NCBI RefSeq assembly: GCF_014191775.1
Contig: NZ_JACHXA010000007.1
Location: forward strand, 1-64,000
From: Limibacillus halophilus
Lineage (GTDB): Bacteria; Pseudomonadota; Alphaproteobacteria; Kiloniellales; CECT-8803
Direction: 5' to 3'
DNA length: 64,000 nucleotides
Under the pieces are notes generated by a model. That model did no database searches. It was not told where the DNA came from and saw nothing but the letters and a program-made list of their open reading frames with translations. A program made the translations under genes and the position numbers. Below, piece by piece: positions 26,867 to 36,047 of this stretch (its first letter is position 1; each line of letters begins with the position of its first letter).

Positions 26867-27386
26867 CGCATAGAGCGTCGTGAGAGTCCTTGGAGCTGCT
26901 TGGCACGAAATCCCGTTGGGTCTCGGCCATCAGCGTAGCGATTTCCGCACCGATGCGCAGCTCGGATACCTGGCCAAAGTAATGCGCCCTCAAGGAACCG
27001 GCAGGGTCTATCAACAGCAGACTGGGGGTGCCGCGCATTTGGTAGGATTGCATGGTTTTGGGCATGCCGGCCTCGCCCGCCTGATCGACACCGACGGGAA
27101 AGGTTAATCGATACTCATACAGGAATGCTTCGAGGGAGACAGGAGTCATCGCTGCGTGATGTTCGAAGACGCTGTGTAGGCCAATGACAGAAACTTTGTC
27201 TTTCGGAAAGGTGTCATGGATTGCCTGGGCCAGCGGCAATCCATGGCTCACACAACCGGGACAAAGCATCTGAAAGGCTTCGATGACCACCACTTTGCCC
27301 AGGAGAGCGGCCAAGTCGAGGTCTTTGTCCGTGTTGAACCAACGTGAAACTTGAAGGGCTGGGGCTTGCGGGCTGGACGCAGGCAT
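26835..27386 (-). CDS. Redoxin/AhpC-TSA-like thioredoxin-fold protein
   Basis: A 183-residue thioredoxin-fold protein. The key stretch VVVIEAFQMLCPGCVSHGLP has a CxxC pair (CPGC) at the usual redox position. The fold's cis-proline follows in MRGTPSLLLIDPAG. There is no signal peptide, so it is cytosolic. A second Cys pair lies in the tail (DALCDDDGCQVSKG). ATG 27386 has AGAGGA before it; an earlier frame would overlap the upstream gene. It lies 20 bases after a secreted-protein gene in a MarR-divergent unit, which suggests a response to oxidants or thiol stress. Confidence 0.82.
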   Translation of the reverse strand: MPASSPQAPALQVSRWFNTDKDLDLAALLGKVVVIEAFQMLCPGCVSHGLPLAQAIHDTFPKDKVSVIGLHSVFEHHAAMTPVSLEAFLYEYRLTFPVGVDQAGEAGMPKTMQSYQMRGTPSLLLIDPAGSLRAHYFGQVSELRIGAEIATLMAETQRDFVPSSSKDSHDALCDDDGCQVSKG

Positions 27387-27406
27387 GGGGTCATCCTCTA
27401 AAGCAG

Positions 27407-28156
27407 TCAATCGATCTTGCCGGGCAAGCTAAGGTCATTGGAGGCAATATCAAAGATATCAACGACGCAGAGCAAGGGCGCATGGACGTTGGCGTTCACA
27501 CGCAGGGCCGCCGTTACCCCGTCGTAGGCGGCGCCGGTTATCAGATCTGGCTCGGCGAAAGCCACTGTGACCGTGATTTCCGGACCATCGAACAGGGGTG
27601 TGAAACCCGGGCTATCTATGAAGATCGGCAAGCCGGGCCAAGTTGCTGGCATTCGGGGTGTCTCGCCGGCAGGGATGTCACGCACAGCCAAGGCACCGGG
27701 GCCGCAGGCCTCGGTTGGTGTAAGGACGACCCAGTGGCTGTGCCATTTTGTGCCATCGTTCGTCGGGTCGCCGTCGCCGTCTTCGTCGTAAAGTGGCGTG
27801 TCGTCGAAATCTGGATGGCTTGTTGCCGCCAAGGCGAGGATGCCGGTTTTCCCTTCGAAGCCGACCGTCGCGGGGTCTAGCGACGTAGGCCAGACGTAGG
27901 ACAGTACCGCGGCGCCACCCAACGCACCGGCGGGTGTAGGTATTTCTGATCCGGCAAGGCCATTCGTTGTCATGCGGAAAGTTACCATCCGGCCATCCTG
28001 ATGGGCGTGGGCGGCGAGGATATCGAAGGCCATCGGCTTGGACGAATCCGCCGCGGACGTCACCGCGTCAGGCTTATCTATGGCATGGCTGCCATCGGCC
28101 ATGGCCGGAGTTGCGACCAACACTACGGCGAGGGCACTCAAGGGTAGGCTCTTCAT
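27407..28156 (-). CDS. Exported protein of unknown function
   Basis: A 249-residue protein with a clean signal peptide (MKSLPLSALAVVLVATPAMA). I do not recognise the mature domain. Visible features are an acidic Asp-rich loop, YDEDGDGDPTND, that could bind calcium, the stretch GTKWHSHWVVLTPTEACG with two His near it, and beta-rich character throughout. It is first in a leftward unit with a redoxin, and divergent from a MarR regulator with a long inverted repeat between them, so it is probably the main MarR target. Confidence 0.75.
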   Translation of the reverse strand: MKSLPLSALAVVLVATPAMADGSHAIDKPDAVTSAADSSKPMAFDILAAHAHQDGRMVTFRMTTNGLAGSEIPTPAGALGGAAVLSYVWPTSLDPATVGFEGKTGILALAATSHPDFDDTPLYDEDGDGDPTNDGTKWHSHWVVLTPTEACGPGALAVRDIPAGETPRMPATWPGLPIFIDSPGFTPLFDGPEITVTVAFAEPDLITGAAYDGVTAALRVNANVHAPLLCVVDIFDIASNDLSLPGKID

Positions 28157-28196
28157 GTCTGGCTCCTAAAGGATTCAATCGGTTCAGCATTAATAG

Positions 28197-28237
28197 TAGC
28201 GAGTCGATATTATTGCAAATGAAATTTCGACTCGCTA
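28197..28237. promoter_or_regulatory. Long inverted repeat between marR and the exported-protein gene
   Basis: TAGCGAGTCGA and TCGACTCGCTA are exact 11-base inverted copies separated by 19 bases, ending 10 bases before the MarR start and 41 bases from the divergent gene. It is a strong candidate autoregulatory operator. Confidence 0.65.
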
Positions 28238-28247
28238 TAAATTTGTC

Positions 28248-28811
28248 ATGGCAAACGATTCACCTGCGCAGATACGCTCTTTGATCGATCGTCTCGCTCG
28301 TCTCGATGCCGCCGAGGCCTGGTTAGGCGATCTCAATCCGGCGCAGGTTGCCGCCTTGAGCTACCTTTCGCGAGCAAACAGGTTCTCCCGCTCCCCGTCC
28401 CAGGTCGCCGACTATCTTGGAGCAACGCGCGGCACCACGTCTCAAACGCTCAAGGTGCTGCAGCGAAAAGGGTACTTGGTGGAGCAGCGGTCGCTTTCCG
28501 ACCGCCGCAGCATTTCCTATTCGGTCTCGCGTGAGGGTCAGGCCCTCGTGGGTGACGAAGCGCCGATCGAAGCGGTCTTGCGGTGTCTGGATGGCGCTCA
28601 GGCCGCCGCGATTGAACACACTTTACGTGAGATACTTCAGGCCTTGCTGGACAAGCGGGGCGGGCGCGCTTTCGGCGTTTGCCGAACCTGCCGCTATCAC
28701 CAGAAACGCGGCGCGGGCGGGTTTTGCACCTTGCTTTCAGAGCCGCTGAAGGAAGAGGAGACCACACAAATCTGTTTTGAACACAAAGCGCCTCAACCTG
28801 CCCATAATTGA
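28248..28811 (+). CDS. MarR family regulator with C-terminal Cys4 motif
   Basis: A 187-residue winged-helix regulator. Residues about 20-110 hold the MarR fold (LNPAQVAALSYLSRANRF, SQVADYLGATRGTTSQTLKV, wing RSLSDRRSISYSVSREG). The last 45 residues carry C-x2-C-x11-C-x15-C (from CRTC to QICFEH), unusual for MarR. Such an arrangement could hold zinc or an Fe-S cluster or act as a thiol switch; this is inference. No strong ribosome binding site precedes the ATG, and the message may start very close to it. It is divergent from the exported-protein and redoxin genes. Confidence 0.88.
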   Translation: MANDSPAQIRSLIDRLARLDAAEAWLGDLNPAQVAALSYLSRANRFSRSPSQVADYLGATRGTTSQTLKVLQRKGYLVEQRSLSDRRSISYSVSREGQALVGDEAPIEAVLRCLDGAQAAAIEHTLREILQALLDKRGGRAFGVCRTCRYHQKRGAGGFCTLLSEPLKEEETTQICFEHKAPQPAHN

Positions 28812-28951
28812 TAGCGCACGAACATCTTCCTTCCGACGTTACGCTGATCGCCAGAAAACTTCGGGGATTCCTAAGCCGGGGTGGCAAGCAGGCGGGACTA
28901 GCCGACCCCGGTGCTGGAATAGCCCGAAGGGGCCGGACAGACCCTATAGTC

Positions 28952-30811
28952 TCAGTTTCGCCGTAAGAGCTCGTAAACCCGCAACTCTTCGAGCTTTCCT
29001 TTGACTCGCTGCATCCCTTTGTCTTCAAGGCTGAAATCCGCGGTCAGGGAATCGGCGATGTTTTCGCTGACAAGCACAATGGATTCGGCTTGGGGGTTAA
29101 CAATCTTTCCCAAGCCTTCCAGCCTTTGCGTGGTGTTAACCGCATCGCCGACGATCGTGTAGTTTATGCGCTCCGGGGCGCCGATATCACCGACGACGAC
29201 CGGACCTGCGTGAATGCCGATTCTTATGCGGACCGGCCTCAAGCCCTGTTTGATGCGGTGCTGATTGTCGGCGGCAATCGCTTTTCGGATCTCCAAAGCA
29301 GCCCGTGCGGCTGAAACAGCAGGGTTGTCCACGTGACCCGGCGCGCCCCAGAAAGCCATGACGGCATCCCCGATATACTTATCGATTGTACCGCCTTCAC
29401 GCTCTATGCAAGCGGATACCAGCGTGAGGTGCTGATTGATGAAATCGGCAACCTCGTTCGCCGACAGGCTTTCACAGGTTTCCGTGAAGCTGGCGATATC
29501 GGTGAACATGATCGCCAGTTCCTTTTCCTCGGTGCCTGCACCGACCCGCCCTTCCTTGATCAGCACGTTCACAAGGCTATGCGGCACGTATCGGCCGAAG
29601 GCCATTAACCCTTCCAGCATGGCGTTGAACGAACGGGATAGCTCGTTGACCTCGCGAAACGAGGTAATGGGGAGTTGGTTCACTTCGCCGAAATCGAGGC
29701 GGCCTATTTTGGCTGCTTCAACGGCGGCGCGCCGGATTGGGCGCGAGACATAGGCTCCAAGGATGGCTGCAGCCACCAGGGAAAGGGCAAGAACGACCAA
29801 CGCCGCGCCCATTGCCCAGTAGAAGATGCGCAAGGGCGCATCCACGGCGCTCTTCAAGCTGTAAGCTCCTACCGTCAACGGCAGATTATTGAAACCGGCA
29901 ACCTCTCGCGAAACGATCAGGTACGGCTTTCGTCCGACCATTGTTTCGCGCGCCACGGCGCCGGGGGGCGGCGTGATCAGGAAGGCACCGCTGGCTTCGG
30001 GTATATCATTGTAGTCAGTGATGACCCCATCGGAGAACTCGTTGAGCAACGGCAGCGGCACGTCTGGAGTCTGTCCGCCAAACCCATTGATCAGGAAGGG
30101 GTGTGCCAGGACATAGTCGTGATCATAAAGGATAAACGCCGTATAGCGCGGCGGATCGCTGAGCCTCGCGGTAAGCCTGGAAAGTGAACCGGTTGAAACC
30201 GTGGCGATGACGACACCGATCAGGTCTTCACGCACCCAAACGGGCACGCGATAGGTCAAGAATGTCGTGTTGGCTTCTGGTATGAACACCGGTCTGCCCC
30301 AATGGGGGCGAACGAAAGCGTCGACGTCGGCCAGCACGGAAGAAAAAGCAGGGTCGTGGGAAAGGTCCAGCGTGTTGACTGCGACGGATCCGCCGCCGTC
30401 ATCCCGGACAGCCCGCAGTGCATGTCCTTCCGGGTCCGAAATCAAAAGCGCGGTAATCTGAGGCGCTGCGGCGAAGGCGCCAGCGGCGAAATCCTGCAGC
30501 GCCGGATCGGAAATTTCATAGCGTTTATCACTGAGCGCACTGGCTACATACTTTGCTTGAAAAATAGCGGCGTTCAGATGATCGCGTAACTCGGCTTCCT
30601 CGGTTGCCAGCGCCCGCTCGATCAAACGGCTTGCAAACTCCCTGATGATGCCGCGTCCGGTATACCACTGTAACGCTTGTACGGCACTGACAGCGACCAA
30701 TACGAAGATACCAAAGCTCAAGATCAAGGCTGGCATTAGCGGCATTCCGCGAAGCCGTTCCGCGCCATTGGTCTTGCCGGAAACTGAAGGCTGTTTTCTC
30801 GCCTTGGTCAC
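28952..30811 (-). CDS. Class III adenylate/guanylate cyclase with extracytoplasmic sensor and HAMP
   Basis: A 619-residue membrane sensor enzyme. Order: helix at about 27-48, periplasmic sensor region of about 290 residues (dCache-like), second helix at about 340-362, HAMP (YVSRPIRRAAVEAAKIGRLD, about 362-410), then the cyclase domain from about 440. Metal-binding Asp residues lie in ELAIMFTDIASFT and IDKYIGDAVMAFWG; the end of the core is RINYTIVGDAVNTTQRLE. It makes cAMP or cGMP in response to an external cue. The start is GTG with GGGAG eleven bases upstream. It stands alone between MarR and the GS-like gene. Confidence 0.9.
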   Translation of the reverse strand: MTKARKQPSVSGKTNGAERLRGMPLMPALILSFGIFVLVAVSAVQALQWYTGRGIIREFASRLIERALATEEAELRDHLNAAIFQAKYVASALSDKRYEISDPALQDFAAGAFAAAPQITALLISDPEGHALRAVRDDGGGSVAVNTLDLSHDPAFSSVLADVDAFVRPHWGRPVFIPEANTTFLTYRVPVWVREDLIGVVIATVSTGSLSRLTARLSDPPRYTAFILYDHDYVLAHPFLINGFGGQTPDVPLPLLNEFSDGVITDYNDIPEASGAFLITPPPGAVARETMVGRKPYLIVSREVAGFNNLPLTVGAYSLKSAVDAPLRIFYWAMGAALVVLALSLVAAAILGAYVSRPIRRAAVEAAKIGRLDFGEVNQLPITSFREVNELSRSFNAMLEGLMAFGRYVPHSLVNVLIKEGRVGAGTEEKELAIMFTDIASFTETCESLSANEVADFINQHLTLVSACIEREGGTIDKYIGDAVMAFWGAPGHVDNPAVSAARAALEIRKAIAADNQHRIKQGLRPVRIRIGIHAGPVVVGDIGAPERINYTIVGDAVNTTQRLEGLGKIVNPQAESIVLVSENIADSLTADFSLEDKGMQRVKGKLEELRVYELLRRN

Positions 30812-30902
30812 TTTGTATCGGCTCCCTTGCCCGTCTGTCCGGCTTACACCTCACCGGACACCCCCTCCGTCTGGTGCCTTTAACGGGACTCCCAACCCGC
30901 CA

Positions 30903-32216
30903 TCAATAGACTTCTTCATAGGCTGCGCAAACCGCCGATTGATCACGGTCGGCAAGAAAAGCGATTTCCCCCTTCTTATGCTGAAGATAGAGATCGGCAA
31001 AACCCTTGGGGAACCAACCTTTAACCACCGAATTGGCGTAGAACCGCTCGAGGGCCTCGGGAAGAGATTGCGGCAGACGGGTGTAGCCGCGCACCGCCAG
31101 CGCGGCCGCGTCCAGCAAGGATAGGTCCTCTTCCGTCGCTTCGGGAACTTCCAGGCCTTCCTCAATGCCTTGGACGCCTGCATGCACGATGGCGGCAAGC
31201 TGAAGATGGGGGCTGGCTGCGGCGTCAGCGGCGCGAAACTCGAAATTGAACTGTGCAGCCCTGTCGATGTCGCTCATGTCGGAAACCGGGCAGATTCGAA
31301 CCGACGCCTCTCGATCCCGGAAGCCCAGGTTGTTGAAAGCCGCACTCCAGCGATGCGGCGTCAAACGCAGGTAGGAAACGACACTGGGTGCGGTGATTGC
31401 CAGGATACTGTCGAGATACTTGAGCACCCCGGCAACAAACTGCCCCGCCGGCCGGGTCAGGCCATGCTTGCCCTCGGGGTCGTAGGTGGCATGTTTGCCG
31501 TTCCGGTCAAAAAAGCTCATGTGGATATGAACGCCGTTGCCAACACTGGCCGGATCGCGGATCGGCGTGAAGGTTACCTCGCGATCCAGGCGCTGTGCGG
31601 TGGCGCGTGTCAACTCGCGCAGGATCGTCGATTGATCGGCAATGGCCAAGCCGTGTTGGGGCCCCATCGTGACCTCATACTGGCCTGGCCCATACTCCTT
31701 CATGAAGGTGTCCGGTTCGATACCGGTCTTGGCGAGGGCAGCCACCAGTAGTTCAGCGAACTCGCGCTCGGCGCGGAACCCGGACAGCGTATAGGCGTCT
31801 CCCAGCGGGTGATTCTGCCCTTTGAACTGAAACTCATGCTCGAAGGCACCATAAAGCGACAAGCCGCCGACGTCCTTCAGGCGCGCCAAAGCGGTGCGGA
31901 GCATCGCACGCGTGCAGAACTCCCAGGGGTCGCCGTTTGTATGTCTTATGTCACCCAAGGCAAAATGCTCGACGGGCCCACCGTCTTCGAAATCCACCCG
32001 TACGCGTGCATCCGGATCCGGGATGAGTACAAGATCGCCAAGCGATCCGAACGGACTGGATGCCAAGAGATCGAAGCAAGTGATTTGAATGTTGGTCGGT
32101 GTCCAGCCGACGCCACGGCGTAACCGTTTATCGAACTGGCTGGCCGGAAATCCCTTGCCGCGAACCTTGCCGGCGATATCGGTACAGCAAGCAACGATCA
32201 TTTCTTCAGGCGTCAT
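30903..32216 (-). CDS. Glutamine synthetase-like ligase
   Basis: A 437-residue member of the GS superfamily, type of the gamma-glutamyl-amine ligases and other non-housekeeping GS-like proteins. The GS core is visible: YGAFEHEFQFKG and FMKEYGPGQYEVTMGPQHGL supply metal Glu residues, NGVHIHMSFFDRNGKH is the ATP/glutamate loop, and SYLRLTPHRWSAAFNNLGFR then REASVRICP gives the Arg triad. It lacks the adenylylation site region and the N-terminal length of GlnA. GAGGACAAG precedes the ATG. It is 15 bases downstream of the RpiR gene on the same strand, so a joint transcript is likely. It may glutamylate an amine handled by the divergent catabolic operon. Confidence 0.85.
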   Translation of the reverse strand: MTPEEMIVACCTDIAGKVRGKGFPASQFDKRLRRGVGWTPTNIQITCFDLLASSPFGSLGDLVLIPDPDARVRVDFEDGGPVEHFALGDIRHTNGDPWEFCTRAMLRTALARLKDVGGLSLYGAFEHEFQFKGQNHPLGDAYTLSGFRAEREFAELLVAALAKTGIEPDTFMKEYGPGQYEVTMGPQHGLAIADQSTILRELTRATAQRLDREVTFTPIRDPASVGNGVHIHMSFFDRNGKHATYDPEGKHGLTRPAGQFVAGVLKYLDSILAITAPSVVSYLRLTPHRWSAAFNNLGFRDREASVRICPVSDMSDIDRAAQFNFEFRAADAAASPHLQLAAIVHAGVQGIEEGLEVPEATEEDLSLLDAAALAVRGYTRLPQSLPEALERFYANSVVKGWFPKGFADLYLQHKKGEIAFLADRDQSAVCAAYEEVY

Positions 32217-32231
32217 CTTGTCCTCGTATGG

Positions 32232-33089
32232 TTATTCTTGGCTGCCGCTGGGCGGCGATAATCTCAGGCTGTCCCAGGCTTCGATCCGCTTACGGGTCTC
32301 GGGCCAATTGACTTCCGATACTTTGACGATCAAGGCTTCGACAAAGGCGATGGCGCAAGCAACGGTATCCCATGCGGTGCCGCTTTCGATGGGTAAGGCA
32401 ACCACAAGATCGCTGTGTCTTGCGATCGGCGACATCCACTTGTCGGTAATCAGAATTATCGTTGGGTTGCGTCGAGATGCGACGGTCGCCGCAAGGCGCT
32501 CAAGATCGGGTTGATAACGCCGGAAATCAAACAAAATGAAAACGTCACGCTTGCGCATGCGCAGAATGTCGTCCGGCCAGCGCTCTTGATTGCCAGCCAA
32601 GTGATAAATATTCGGGCGAATCTGGCGCAAGTGGACTGACAGGAAGGTCGCGATACTGTCGCTTATGCGTCCGCCAAGCAAAAATACGCTTCGCGACGGG
32701 TCCGCGAGCAGCCGCAAGATTGAGTTGAACTGGTCCTGCGGAACACTGCTGGCCATTTCCGCGACCTGCTCGGCAATACGTTTGGCGTAGTCGCCCAGGA
32801 AGGACTCGTCCTGGCCACTGTGCTCGCTTGCCATCAGATCCAGTGGGGAGCGTTGTCCTTCACGCAGTTCGCCGATCAACTGGCGCTGAAATTCCTGATA
32901 GCCGCCAAACCCGACTTTGCTGACGAAGCGTGTGATCGACGGTGCGCTGACGCCCGTTTGCGCGGCGAGTTCCTGAATTGTCTGCAATCCGGCAAAGGGG
33001 TAATCGGCAAGAATTGCGCTCGCGATCTTCCGTTCGCTGGCGGTAAGCTTTGTGCCATCTCGTCGAACGATGTCACGAACCGTCGCCAT
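32232..33089 (-). CDS. RpiR/MurR family transcriptional regulator
   Basis: A 285-residue regulator with the N-terminal HTH_6 domain (LTASERKIASAILADYPFAG ... ELAAQTGVSAPSITRFVSKV, about residues 15-77). A C-terminal SIS sugar-phosphate-type domain follows (SVFLLGGRISDSIATFLSVH, FILFDFRRYQPDLERL, ILITDKWMSP). GGGAGGAA precedes the ATG. It is divergent from the N-formylglutamate-amidohydrolase operon, and direct repeats lie in the gap. It probably controls both that operon and its own, with the GS-like gene. Confidence 0.9.
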   Translation of the reverse strand: MATVRDIVRRDGTKLTASERKIASAILADYPFAGLQTIQELAAQTGVSAPSITRFVSKVGFGGYQEFQRQLIGELREGQRSPLDLMASEHSGQDESFLGDYAKRIAEQVAEMASSVPQDQFNSILRLLADPSRSVFLLGGRISDSIATFLSVHLRQIRPNIYHLAGNQERWPDDILRMRKRDVFILFDFRRYQPDLERLAATVASRRNPTIILITDKWMSPIARHSDLVVALPIESGTAWDTVACAIAFVEALIVKVSEVNWPETRKRIEAWDSLRLSPPSGSQE

Positions 33090-33137
33090 TTCCTCCCGAT
33101 CCCCATCCGGTATGCTTTCTGACCCGCTTTAAGGTTG

Positions 33138-33165
33138 AATTATCAATCATGAAAATTATCAGTCA
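33138..33165. promoter_or_regulatory. Direct repeats in the RpiR divergent promoter
   Basis: AATTATCAATCA (33138-33149) and AATTATCAGTCA (33154-33165) are 12-base copies differing at one base and spaced 16 bases apart. They lie between rpiR and the divergent catabolic operon. A 13-base exact copy of the first (with one more T) recurs at 48261. Candidate RpiR binding sites. Confidence 0.5.
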
Positions 33166-33271
33166 ATTTAAAAAACATCGTTGACTATGAGCGGAAAATT
33201 TCTTCCACTTCCTTCTGTTGTCTTGGCGCTCAGGCCATATCTGTGAATCTCTTAAGCAGGCACCGATAGCC

Positions 33272-34066
33272 ATGTTGCAAACAGTTCAGGCAGAAGCTTT
33301 GTTTTTGACAGCGGACGACCCTGATCCTGTTGGCACGATCAATGCCGAAGGTGGCTCTCCGTTTTTTCTGACCTGCGAGCACGCCGGTCGTCTCGTGCCG
33401 GCGCGGCTTGGTGATCTGGGCGTGGCGACGGCGGAGATGGAGCGCCATATCGCTTACGACCTCGGTGCCCTGGCATTGGCCGAGCGGCTTTCCGTGATAT
33501 TGGACGCTTCCCTGATAGTACAGCGCTACAGCAGGCTGGTGGTCGATTGTAACCGGCCTTTCGAAGCGCCTGGCTGCATCCCCACCGTCAGTGACGGAAC
33601 GGAAGTACCGCGAAATCAGAACATCTCAGCGCAGGAGCGCCGTCAGCGCTATGCGGAGATTCACCAACCTTTCCACAACGCCATTCGCGATGCGCTGGAT
33701 GAACGTAATCGGCGGGGTGTGCCGGGTGTTCTCGTATCCGTGCATAGCTTTACTCCCTGCCTGTCGGTCAGCGGCAGCCCGCGCCCTTGGCATCTTGGCG
33801 CGCTGTCCAATCGCGACAACCGATTCGCGCGGGCATTTCTCAACGCTTTTCAGCAAGACAATCCTGAGATCGTCTGTGCGCACAATGAACCCTACAAGGT
33901 CTCCGATCAGACCGACTTTACAATTCCGGTACATGGCGAACGCCGTGGTCTGCCACATATCCTGTTGGAAGTGCGCAACGATTTGATCGTCGACCCGCAG
34001 GATCAGGCCGACTGGGCCGAGCGGATCGCCAAGGCTTTGGGCACTGCAAAACAATCGCAGCTTTGA
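33272..34066 (+). CDS. N-formylglutamate amidohydrolase family protein
   Basis: A 264-residue hydrolase of the FGase (HutG-type) family. The family pattern is clear: FFLTCEHAGRLVPARLGDL, HIAYDLGALALAERLS, YSRLVVDCNRPFEAPGCIPT, VLVSVHSFTP and LPHILLEVRNDLI. The metal-binding Glu and His are in CEHAG and SVHSF. It frees formate from N-formyl-glutamate or hydrolyses a related amide. ATG 33272 is the best start; the ribosome site (AGCAGG) is weak. It leads the catabolic/ABC operon and not the hut locus 10 kb away, so its substrate may not be formylglutamate. Confidence 0.85.
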   Translation: MLQTVQAEALFLTADDPDPVGTINAEGGSPFFLTCEHAGRLVPARLGDLGVATAEMERHIAYDLGALALAERLSVILDASLIVQRYSRLVVDCNRPFEAPGCIPTVSDGTEVPRNQNISAQERRQRYAEIHQPFHNAIRDALDERNRRGVPGVLVSVHSFTPCLSVSGSPRPWHLGALSNRDNRFARAFLNAFQQDNPEIVCAHNEPYKVSDQTDFTIPVHGERRGLPHILLEVRNDLIVDPQDQADWAERIAKALGTAKQSQL

Positions 34067-34069
34067 AAG

Positions 34070-34732
34070 ATGACGAGAATGGCCGCTGAATTTCCGACGA
34101 CCCGCGATATAGCACTCGACCCCAAGGCTTCAGGTATCTTGTTTATCGATGTGCAGAATTTTTCCTCAGGACCGGAAGGCGGCGAATTCAAGGACGTGCC
34201 ACCTGACGAGGTGACCAAGACGTACGGTTACTTTTTCGACCAGGCCAAGACCGTCGCCATTCCAAATATGCAAAAGCTCCAAGCGGCTTGCCGAAAGGCG
34301 GGGGTCGAGGTTCTTTATACGACCATCGAAAGCCTGACAAAGGACGGCCGCGACCGCAGCCTTGATTACAAGATCACCGGTTTCAATGTGCCGAAGGGTT
34401 CTTGGGATGGTAAGGTCATCGACGAGATTGCGCCCACAGATGACGAGATAGTTCTGCCGAAGTCGTCCTCTAGCGTCTTTATCTCGACCAACATCGATTA
34501 CCTATTGAGAAATCTGGGCATACGGCAGCTTGTTCTTTGCGGTTTTCTAACGGATCAATGTGTTGAATCCGCTGTGCGCGATGCGTGTGATTTAGGATAC
34601 CTGGTAACCTTGGTGCCGGATGCTTGTGCCACGATCACACCGGAGCGGCAGGAAATGTCACTGCGGGCGATCAAGGGCTATTGCAGGCAGGTAAGTACCG
34701 ACGCCTTGATAAGGGAGATTGAAGGCCGATAG
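34070..34732 (+). CDS. Isochorismatase-family cysteine hydrolase A
   Basis: A 220-residue alpha/beta hydrolase of the isochorismatase-like family (nicotinamidase, ureidoacrylate and N-carbamoyl amidases). The triad is visible as Asp in GILFIDVQNF, Lys in VLPKSSSSVF and Cys in CGFLTDQCVESAVRDA. GRDRSLDYKITGFNVPKGSW is shared almost word for word with the second copy at 39455. It begins three bases after the FGase stop; ATG 34079 is an alternative start. An amide or carbamoyl bond is the likely target. Confidence 0.87.
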   Translation: MTRMAAEFPTTRDIALDPKASGILFIDVQNFSSGPEGGEFKDVPPDEVTKTYGYFFDQAKTVAIPNMQKLQAACRKAGVEVLYTTIESLTKDGRDRSLDYKITGFNVPKGSWDGKVIDEIAPTDDEIVLPKSSSSVFISTNIDYLLRNLGIRQLVLCGFLTDQCVESAVRDACDLGYLVTLVPDACATITPERQEMSLRAIKGYCRQVSTDALIREIEGR

Positions 34733-34866
34733 AGGCCGGACGACCGAAAGCGCCACGGGATTTGTGAAACGCTTTCGATAGAGTGGGTTGAATGCGCCAG
34801 AACGAGAAGAGAGGCTCGGCGTTGCAGCCCGGTGGTGAAGCCAATGGATAGGACAGGGAGAGTCAT

Positions 34867-36039
34867 ATGAGAAACAAAGCAACATGGTTCGTAGCATCGG
34901 CAGCCGCGCTGTTGATAGCGACCACGTCTCAAGCGGCCGAGGATAAGATCATTATCGGCGGTGCGCTTTCGCTGACCGGTGTTCAGGCACCCCTAGACAC
35001 GCCGGGCCTGCAGGGCGCGGAAGTGGCAGTGAAATACCTGAACGACAACGGCGGCCTGCTGGGTAAGCAGATCGAGTTTATCAACATCGACGGCAAATCC
35101 GATCCTGTGACGGTCGGCAACGTTGCGGTCGAATTGATCGATAAGGGTGCCGAATTGATCGTAGCGCCTTGCGATTTCGACTTCGGCGGTCCGGCCAGCC
35201 GCGAGGCTCAGGCCTCCGGGTTAGTCGGTATCTCGACCTGCGCATCGGATCCGCTCTATAGCTCTTGGTCGCTGGGCGACAAGCAGTTCACCCTCTCCAT
35301 GTGGAATACCACGATGGGCGCGGTGGCGGCCGATTACGCCTTTAAGGAGCGGGGCTGGAAGACGGCCTATGTCGTGACCGACCAGTTCATCGCCTACACC
35401 AAATCCCTATCGAAGTATTTTGTCGCGCAGTTCGAGGCGAACGGCGGTGAGATCATCTTGGAAGACACCTACACAAACGGCGATAACAACTTCTCGGCGC
35501 AACTCGCCCGCCTGCAGGCGCTCGGCAAAAAGCCGGACGTGATTTTCCTTTCCTCCTATGGACAGGACATCGGCGCCATTATCCGCGCGTTACGTGAAGT
35601 GGGTTACGACGCCCCTGTTCTGGGCGGTGACGCCTATGACGACCCGGCCATGCACGAGGCTTTGGGCGATAAACTCGGAAACGATGTCTACTTCGTAACC
35701 CACACGTGGATGGGCCCCGAAGCGCATCCCGACATGCCCAAGTTCATCGATCTCTTCACCCAGATGTACGGCAACGCACCCGATACGTCTTTTGTGTCGA
35801 CCGGGTGGGACACGATTATGCTGTTGGCGGCCGCCGTCGAAGCGGCGGGCACAACGGATGGCGACGCCGTGGCCAAGGCGCTGGAAGAGGGTGAGTTCGA
35901 TCTTCTGACAGGCAAGCTTGATTACGGGACCGCAGAGGAAGGTCACGTACCGAACAAGGCCGCCGTTTTGGTTGAGCTAAAGGGCGGTAAGCCGACTTTC
36001 GTTGGTTGGCGCAAGCCGGAAAGCATTCCTGCACCTTGA
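34867..36039 (+). CDS. Branched-chain-type ABC importer, periplasmic binding protein
   Basis: A 390-residue Leu/Ile/Val-binding-type protein (Peripla_BP_6) with a Sec signal peptide (FVASAAALLIATTSQAA). The mature protein begins EDKIIIGGALSLTGVQAPLD, the classical strand and Ser/Thr ligand loop; GYDAPVLGGDAYDDP and YGNAPDTSFVSTGWDTIMLL are typical. GGGAGAGTCAT leads the ATG. A terminator-like hairpin follows directly, then the two ATPases and two permeases. The true ligand is more likely an amide or amine processed by the flanking enzymes than a branched-chain amino acid. Confidence 0.92.
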   Translation: MRNKATWFVASAAALLIATTSQAAEDKIIIGGALSLTGVQAPLDTPGLQGAEVAVKYLNDNGGLLGKQIEFINIDGKSDPVTVGNVAVELIDKGAELIVAPCDFDFGGPASREAQASGLVGISTCASDPLYSSWSLGDKQFTLSMWNTTMGAVAADYAFKERGWKTAYVVTDQFIAYTKSLSKYFVAQFEANGGEIILEDTYTNGDNNFSAQLARLQALGKKPDVIFLSSYGQDIGAIIRALREVGYDAPVLGGDAYDDPAMHEALGDKLGNDVYFVTHTWMGPEAHPDMPKFIDLFTQMYGNAPDTSFVSTGWDTIMLLAAAVEAAGTTDGDAVAKALEEGEFDLLTGKLDYGTAEEGHVPNKAAVLVELKGGKPTFVGWRKPESIPAP

Positions 36040-36047
36040 CGAGGGAT

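Noticed and set aside
28875-28911. CCGGGGT...ACCCCGG hairpin between marR and the convergent cyclase gene as a terminator
   Set aside because: Seven-pair stem, a long loop of 22 bases and no T-tract on either strand; too weak to call.
34733-34866. Separate promoter or gene between the first cysteine hydrolase and the ABC binding protein
   Set aside because: The 134 bases contain no frame with a ribosome site other than that of the binding protein and no clear promoter; continuous transcription is the simpler reading.
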